Assembly: GCA_031127085.1 (NCBI GenBank)
Contig: JARIEY010000002.1
Span: forward strand, 1 to 61,055
Length of the DNA stretch: 61,055 nt
Direction of reading: 5' to 3'
DNA from: Gemmatimonadota bacterium
GTDB lineage: Bacteria; Gemmatimonadota; Gemmatimonadetes; Gemmatimonadales; Gemmatimonadaceae
A program made the translations under genes and the position numbers. Below, piece by piece: positions 56,652 through 61,055 of this stretch. Within the stretch, counting starts at the first letter, position 1. Each line of letters begins with the position of its first letter. Below the pieces are notes generated by a model that saw only the letters and a list, made by a program, of their open reading frames with translations, did not search any database and was not told where the DNA came from.

Positions 56652-57515
56652 TTATGGGTTCCAGGTCAGCACAATCTGACTTTCCTGACGGACGTGCTGC
56701 TTACGCCGGCTACTCGTGAGCGCGAGCGTCAGCACGTTCGTTCCGGCCGCCCGAAGCACCTGACCGGTTGCCGGATCTACCGCATACCGCAGTGTGCCAC
56801 TGGATTCTCCGGAGAGGGCGACGAGTTCACCAAACTGCTCCCCATCGCCTACTGTCCGCCCACGCGCGAAACGATCGATCAGCACCACGACCCGGCCGTT
56901 CGCCTCCAACTCGCCACGGACGACGCGAAAGCGCCGAGTGGCGATGCCGCGTAGCGGAATGCGGTCGCGACACGAGAGTGTGCGCACCGTGTCGCTCCAT
57001 TCAGCGCCGGTCTTCAACGTATCAGGGAGACGAATCCAGGCTTCGTGGAGGCCTTGCATTGCGCTGAAGGCCGGATCGGTGCACGCCGAACTCTCTGCGG
57101 GAAGCTGAAAAGCCAGAGATTCCGATGTCTTGGCAGCCTGCGCCGTAAAGGCACGGGGGAGTTGCAGTCCAGAGGGCATTGCCGGCGGTTGGGTGCCGAA
57201 CGCGACGCGATAGTCGGTGAGTGATCCATCCAAACGCAGACGGCTTCGCGAGGCCCACGCGTACGATGCGCCCAGCACCGCCTGTACCGTGTCGACACGA
57301 GTCGTTCCATCGGTGGTGATCGTCACGGTGGCCTGTGTTGTCAGCGCAATCCGGTGCGAGGCCGGAAAGGCCTGCAGGGCCCACGGGCCGGCCACATTGG
57401 GGGCCTTGGGGCCTGTGGTGGCGGTGGGCGCTGGAGCGGGCGCCTGTCGCGCGCTGGGGGTAACGCAGGCGGCGGCGGCGACAACAGTGAAGGCAGAGAA
57501 AAGACGGTGTCGCAT
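56652..57515 (-). CDS. lipoprotein of unknown function
   Basis: Start set at the ATG at 57515 (MRHRLFSAFTVVAAAACVTP), which gives a signal peptide with lipobox AAAAC; the frame upstream overlaps the RNase P RNA and is not coding. The 287-residue product has a Pro/Ala/Thr linker and a beta-rich domain with VDTVQAVLGASYAWASRSRLRLDGSLTDYRV and, later, GRVVVLIDRFARGRTVGDGEQFGELVALSGESSGTLRYAVDPATGQVLRA. I do not recognise the family. It may be anchored in the outer membrane. Confidence 0.75.
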   Translation of the reverse strand: MRHRLFSAFTVVAAAACVTPSARQAPAPAPTATTGPKAPNVAGPWALQAFPASHRIALTTQATVTITTDGTTRVDTVQAVLGASYAWASRSRLRLDGSLTDYRVAFGTQPPAMPSGLQLPRAFTAQAAKTSESLAFQLPAESSACTDPAFSAMQGLHEAWIRLPDTLKTGAEWSDTVRTLSCRDRIPLRGIATRRFRVVRGELEANGRVVVLIDRFARGRTVGDGEQFGELVALSGESSGTLRYAVDPATGQVLRAAGTNVLTLALTSSRRKQHVRQESQIVLTWNP

Positions 57516-57607
57516 AGGGGTACCGGAAGATGCTCTCGGCCACCGGTCACCGAAAGCGACTCGCCGTAAAGCGAGCGCCCCGTTGACGCTGACGCGTGCA
57601 ACGGGGC

Positions 57608-57982
57608 GGGATGACGGCCGGCCTATAAGCCGGGTTCTGTCGGAACCGAAGTTCCGGACGGTCATTTCTCTCGGTCCGTGGTCGCCCACGTACTCTAGCA
57701 GCCAACCCGCGGCGTCTTGATCGCAGAGGACTGCTGCTCGCCGCCTATTTGGCCTTGCTCCAGCTGGGGTTTGCCTTGCCACGCGTGTTGCCACGCGCGC
57801 GGTGGGCTCTTACCCCACCATTTCACCCTTACCTCTGCTTGCGCAAAGGCGGTGTCTTTTCTGTTGCACTGTCCGTCACGCTTTGCAGCGTGCCCAGGCG
57901 TTACCTGGCAGCTTGCCCATGGAGCCCGGACTTTCCTCGGCGCGCTTTCACGCGACGCGACCGTCCGGCCGACCGACATCCC
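57608..57982 (-). ncRNA. rnpB: RNase P RNA (bacterial type A-like)
   Basis: On the minus strand the RNA contains GAGGAAAGTCCGGGCTC (57922-57938) near the 5' end and ACAGAACCCGGCTTAT (57625-57640) near the 3' end, the two hallmark segments of RNase P RNA. The ends pair as P1: GGGATG with CATCCC and CGGCCGG with CCGGCCG. About 375 bases, as expected. It is the catalytic RNA that trims tRNA 5' leaders with RnpA. Confidence 0.94.
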
Positions 57983-57987
57983 TTGGA

Positions 57988-57993
57988 AAGATA
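57988..57993 (-). promoter_or_regulatory. -10 element of rnpB
   Basis: TATCTT on the minus strand ends five bases before the inferred RNA 5' end at 57982. The -35 is weak. Confidence 0.5.
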
Positions 57994-58127
57994 GCACGCG
58001 CCGAGGAAAGTGAGCGATGTGGGCCCTGTCGATGCGTGACGTGGTGGGCGAGCGTGCTGGGCGGATGTGACGATCAGGTGACGCGCGTGCAGAGCGTTCA
58101 TGGCAGACACTCTACCCGGAGGCTGCT

Positions 58128-59003
58128 ATGACCGATCGTTTCGCGCCCCCGTCCGCCGCTGCCGTGTTCACGTGGGTCGATCCCTCGGATCGACCGCGCG
58201 TCGACGCGGCGGGGAGCGGCGTCTACCGTGCCGTGCACCACGACTCGGTCGATGCATTGCGCCGTGAGGTGCGTCGTGCCGCCCCGGCCGCCGTGCTGAT
58301 GTCGATTGGGCGTCCGCTCGCCGACCACGCGCCTGGCGTCGCTCGATTGGTCCGCGAGTTTCCCCGCGTGCCAATGGTCGGGTTGCTCGCGCGCGTCGAC
58401 CAGACAACCCCGCACGCGGTGCTGAATCTGGGCAACTGCGGCATCCGCAACCTGGTGGATGTGCGCGATTCCTCGGGATGGCACCGCCTGCGGGAGTTCG
58501 TGGCGCACGAAGCGGTGGCGGAGATTGACCGGCAGGCGTTGGCCATCATGCGCGAAGAACTGTCCGGGGTGTCCGACGATTGCTGGCGATTCTTCGAGGC
58601 GCTCTTCCAATCACAACCCACCATCACCACGGTTCGGGCCCTGGCGAAGGCGCTCGGCGTACAGCCCAGCACGATGATGTGTCGTTTCTTCCGCGCGCAG
58701 CTGCCGGCGCCCAAGCGATATCTCGCCTGGGTGCGCCTGATTCGCGCGGCGCGCTTGATGGAGAACCCGGGGCTCAGCATCGCGGCGGCATCGCTGCAGC
58801 TCGAGTACTCGTCGGCGCAGAGTTTTGGTCGGCACGTCAAGACCGCACTGGGCATCACCGCGGGCCAGTTCCGGCGCGCGCACGACGGCCGCGCCATGCT
58901 GCAGCGTTTTCGCGATGAACTGTTGCGGCCGCACCGCGAAGCGCTGCTCGAGTTGCGTCCTTTGAGTGGCCGTCCCAATGGACGCCGCAAGAAAGTGCGG
59001 TGA
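58128..59003 (+). CDS. AraC-type helix-turn-helix regulator with atypical N-terminal domain
   Basis: Start ATG at 58128, six bases after a GGAGG site. The 291-residue product has an N-terminal part (about 10-125) that alternates strands and helices (AAPAAVLMSIGRPLAD, VPMVGLLARVD, LGNCGIRNLVDVRDSSGW) like a degenerate response-regulator receiver, without the phospho-acceptor pattern. The C-terminus (about 165-260) is an AraC-type pair of helix-turn-helix motifs (TVRALAKALGVQPSTMMCRFF; SIAAASLQLEYSSAQSFGRHVKTALGITAGQFRR). Targets unknown. Three bases separate it from the following gene. Confidence 0.75.
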   Translation: MTDRFAPPSAAAVFTWVDPSDRPRVDAAGSGVYRAVHHDSVDALRREVRRAAPAAVLMSIGRPLADHAPGVARLVREFPRVPMVGLLARVDQTTPHAVLNLGNCGIRNLVDVRDSSGWHRLREFVAHEAVAEIDRQALAIMREELSGVSDDCWRFFEALFQSQPTITTVRALAKALGVQPSTMMCRFFRAQLPAPKRYLAWVRLIRAARLMENPGLSIAAASLQLEYSSAQSFGRHVKTALGITAGQFRRAHDGRAMLQRFRDELLRPHREALLELRPLSGRPNGRRKKVR

Positions 59004-59006
59004 CCG

Positions 59007-59432
59007 GTGGGCGCGCACCATGACCTGTCGTTCGTGGTTCGCACCCCACTGGGCGTCCGTGAGCACGTGGACGTGCTCGCGGAGCGGGTCATGGGGGCTG
59101 CCATTGAGGTGCACCGGCACCTCGGCCCGGGGCTGGTCGAGTCCGTCTATCTCGCGGCGATGGAGCACGAGCTGCTCGCGCGCGGCATCGCCTACGAGAG
59201 CGACGTCCACCTTCCGCTCTGGTACAAGGGGGCCACGTTGGATGGCACCCTCCACATGGACCTCATCATCGAGCGTGAGGTGGCGGTGGCCCTCAAGTCG
59301 CTCGACATCGTCCTTCCCATGCACTGCGCGCCGCTGCTAACCTACCTGAAGGTTGGCGACTACCGGCGCGGATTGCTGATCAACTTCAACGTGGCAACGC
59401 TGATGAGCGGCGTCCGCCGTTTTTCGCGATGA
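59007..59432 (+). CDS. GxxExxY family protein
   Basis: The 141-residue product (GTG start) has the family signature GPGLVESVYLAAMEHEL and the closing LLTYLKVGDYRRGLLINFNVATLMSGVRR. GxxExxY proteins are small PD-(D/E)xK-fold proteins of unknown function. The fold's usual ELK is ALK here (AVALKSLD), so the acidic residue of the (D/E)xK motif is missing, while the preceding Asp of MDLIIE remains. It may therefore bind rather than cut DNA. It is probably in an operon with the AraC-type regulator. Confidence 0.82.
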   Translation: MGAHHDLSFVVRTPLGVREHVDVLAERVMGAAIEVHRHLGPGLVESVYLAAMEHELLARGIAYESDVHLPLWYKGATLDGTLHMDLIIEREVAVALKSLDIVLPMHCAPLLTYLKVGDYRRGLLINFNVATLMSGVRRFSR

Positions 59433-59486
59433 CGGACGTGGCCGGCGAACCCTGCCTCGGGGCCTCGCGCGTGGTGAAACGGGCGG

Positions 59487-60044
59487 CTAGTTGCCCATCA
59501 CGGCGACGATCTGTCGCGCCGTGGCCAGCGATTCCACAGCGAGTCCGGCCGCTTCCAGCGCTTCGCGGCCTCCCTCTTCCCGGTCGACCACGGCCAGGAC
59601 ACCGATGATGACGCCGCCCGCGGCGCGAATGGCATCGGTGGCCTTGAGCGCCGAGCCGCCGGTGGTGATCACGTCCTCGATCACCACCACACGGTCTCCC
59701 GCCTGAAACGGCCCTTCAATCAACTTGCCGGTGCCGTGCGCCTTGGTTTCCTTCCGCACGGTGAATGCGCGGACGGGAGTCTTGGCGAGCGCGCTCGCGT
59801 GGGCGATCGCGTATGATACAGGGTCCGCGCCGAGGGTCAGGCCGCCGACGGCATCTGGTGTCCAGCCCCGCGCGCGCATGCGCTCGAGGGCAAGCGGGCC
59901 AATGATGGCCAGGCCATCGGGACTCATCGTGGTGAGCCGGCAGTCGATATACAGGTCAGACTGGCGGCCCGAGGCGAGCGTGAACGATCCGCGGCGCGCC
60001 GAGCGCTCCGCGAGCATATGGACGAGCGTCGTGTGGGAATCCAT
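59487..60044 (-). CDS. pyrE: orotate phosphoribosyltransferase
   Basis: The 185-residue product is a standard OPRTase: GSFTLASGRQSDLYIDCRLTT, VGGLTLGADPVSYAIA, RKETKAHGTGKLIEG (the flexible loop with catalytic Lys) and the PRPP motif VVVIEDVITTGGSALKA. It makes orotidine 5'-phosphate in pyrimidine synthesis. It is divergent from the histidine kinase gene with only 36 bases between start codons. Confidence 0.96.
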   Translation of the reverse strand: MDSHTTLVHMLAERSARRGSFTLASGRQSDLYIDCRLTTMSPDGLAIIGPLALERMRARGWTPDAVGGLTLGADPVSYAIAHASALAKTPVRAFTVRKETKAHGTGKLIEGPFQAGDRVVVIEDVITTGGSALKATDAIRAAGGVIIGVLAVVDREEGGREALEAAGLAVESLATARQIVAVMGN

Positions 60045-60080
60045 GAAGGCGGAGGTTACCGGGGAGTGAACGAGCGGTCA

Positions 60081-61055
60081 ATGCCGGAGCGGCGAGCGCG
60101 CCAGCGCCTGTCATTGTTTGCCCTCGCCCTCGTGGTGGTGTGCGTGGTCGCTGGACTGGTCGTGGGTGACCATCTGGCGCGGCACGCCTCCGATCCCGTG
60201 CTTGCCGCGGCTTCGCCGTCCGAGTTGCTGCGCGACCGCATCATTCTGTGGGCCTGCGCCTTGGGCGCGCTCTCCGCGCTGGTCATCGCGCTGGTGCACG
60301 AGCGCTCGCAGGCCCGGCGCATCGCCGACCGTTCCGACGAACTCGAGCGGCTCTCGGCCGAACTCCTGCGCGCCAATCGTGCCAAGAGCGAGTTTCTGGC
60401 CAACGTGTCACACGAACTGCGTACCCCGCTCGCCGCAGTCGTCGGCTTTATCGACCTGTTGCGCGACGGAGCGTACGGCGAGTTGAATCCACGGCAGGTG
60501 GGACCGGTGGAGCGCATCGAGTCGTCTGCCAATCACCTGCGCGAACTCGTTGACCAGATTCTCGATCTCTCCAAGCTGGCCGCTGGCCGCCTGGAAGTGT
60601 CCACGGAGTCGCTGAGCTTGCGCGCCTTCGTCATCGACGTGGCCAGTGAAGTCGAGTCGCTCCTCAACGAAAAAGGACTCACCTTCAGCATCGCCGTACC
60701 GGCCTCACTTCCAAAGGTCGACACCGATCCAACGCATCTCCGCCAGATTCTGGTGAACCTGCTGGGAAACGCCATCAAGTTCACGCCATCCGGCACGATC
60801 ACGGTGCGCGCGGTGCAGGTGCCCGATGGTTCCGTGGCGCAACTCGTCGGGAAGTCCCGCCGTCGGCCGTTGCTCGCCGAAGGCGGTTCGTTCATTGCGC
60901 TTCAGGTCAGCGACACGGGCACCGGTATCGCGGAGAAGGACCACGACCGGATCTTTGAGGAGTTCGAGCAGGTGAACGCGGCGGCGCGCGGGGACTCGAT
61001 GCGCCGCGGTACGGGACTCGGTCTCTCCATCTCGCGGCGGCTGGCGCGTCTGCTG
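60081..61055 (+). CDS. membrane sensor histidine kinase (3' end beyond window)
   Basis: Start ATG at 60081 (an in-frame GTG at 60066 is an alternative). The 325 residues present have two membrane segments (about 10-30 and 55-75), a coiled helix, the H box SEFLANVSHELRTPLAAVVGF, the N box LVNLLGNAIKF, the G1 box VSDTGTGIAEKD, the F box RIFEEFEQV and the G2 box GTGLGLSISRRL. All catalytic motifs are present; the frame remains open to the window edge. No large sensor domain between the membrane segments, so the signal is unclear. A partner response regulator may lie to the right. Confidence 0.92.
   Translation, partial: MPERRARQRLSLFALALVVVCVVAGLVVGDHLARHASDPVLAAASPSELLRDRIILWACALGALSALVIALVHERSQARRIADRSDELERLSAELLRANRAKSEFLANVSHELRTPLAAVVGFIDLLRDGAYGELNPRQVGPVERIESSANHLRELVDQILDLSKLAAGRLEVSTESLSLRAFVIDVASEVESLLNEKGLTFSIAVPASLPKVDTDPTHLRQILVNLLGNAIKFTPSGTITVRAVQVPDGSVAQLVGKSRRRPLLAEGGSFIALQVSDTGTGIAEKDHDRIFEEFEQVNAAARGDSMRRGTGLGLSISRRLARLL

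Noticed and set aside
57695-58013. Small open frames on both strands at about 57.7-58.0 kb
   Set aside because: They fall in the RNase P RNA, whose conserved ends and P1 pairing are clear.

Overview
The window is high-GC bacterial chromosome with no sign of mobile DNA: I found no transposases, integrases, CRISPR arrays or plasmid genes. It carries the replication origin neighbourhood (mnmE-yidC-yidD-rnpA-rpmH running left, dnaA-dnaN running right). The style of the genes suggests Gemmatimonadota (Gemmatimonas-like). Pointers are many lipoproteins and signal peptides ending in AxAQ, VIT/VWA and VPS10/BNR-type secreted proteins, short carboxypeptidase-regulatory/plug proteins, and several ECF sigma/anti-sigma pairs. 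This assignment is inference; a 16S or marker-gene search would decide it.

Layout. 0-5.4 kb: secreted beta-propeller proteins, a propeller/phosphoesterase lipoprotein, a flippase-like membrane protein and an SCP-2-like protein. 5.4-9.2 kb: a leftward VIT/VWA - ECF sigma - anti-sigma operon whose anti-sigma factor carries two in-frame tandem repeats. 9.3-13.6 kb: a tightly overlapped HEAT-repeat / HD-GYP / GGDEF operon that looks like a cyclic-di-GMP module. 13.7-18.6 kb: transketolase, a plug-domain protein, a cyclic-nucleotide-binding protein and an MFS exporter. 18.7-27.8 kb: a zinc peptidase / ATP-grasp ligase / outer-membrane protein / semialdehyde dehydrogenase run, facing an S58 peptidase and an omega-aminotransferase, then a paralogue of the outer-membrane protein.

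28.1-32 kb: tRNA-Phe, a secreted pair of M16 peptidases and prephenate dehydratase. 32-36.4 kb: a leftward operon of cystathionine beta-synthase, D-Ala-D-Ala ligase, a cysteine-less QueE-like protein, a rhomboid protease and QueF. 36.5-42.8 kb: mutS with a SPOR protein and a TonB-type lipoprotein, holA, and a second ECF sigma / zinc-finger anti-sigma pair. 43-49.7 kb: a second, apparently cytosolic M16 pair with a Nudix hydrolase, a beta-CASP nuclease, a small DUF4177-like protein, upp and a zinc peptidase. 49.8-56.6 kb: the origin region. 56.6-61 kb: a lipoprotein, rnpB (RNase P RNA), an AraC-type regulator, a GxxExxY protein, pyrE and a truncated sensor histidine kinase.

Most notable points: (1) a QueE homologue that has lost its radical-SAM cysteines, in one operon with queF; (2) a 4-bp-overlapping zinc peptidase / ATP-grasp ligase pair upstream of a beta-barrel family defined by a DCxxWGCDRD motif, present twice in the window; (3) a possible beta-amino-acid catabolic set (S58 peptidase, omega-aminotransferase, MMSA dehydrogenase); (4) a readable oriC with DnaA boxes, a DnaA-trio-like CTA repeat and an AT-rich segment, plus a DnaA box inside the dnaA promoter; (5) several genes whose -10 hexamer sits 6-10 bases before the start codon, suggesting leaderless transcripts. 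No gene-free stretch exceeds 300 bases once the RNA genes are counted.
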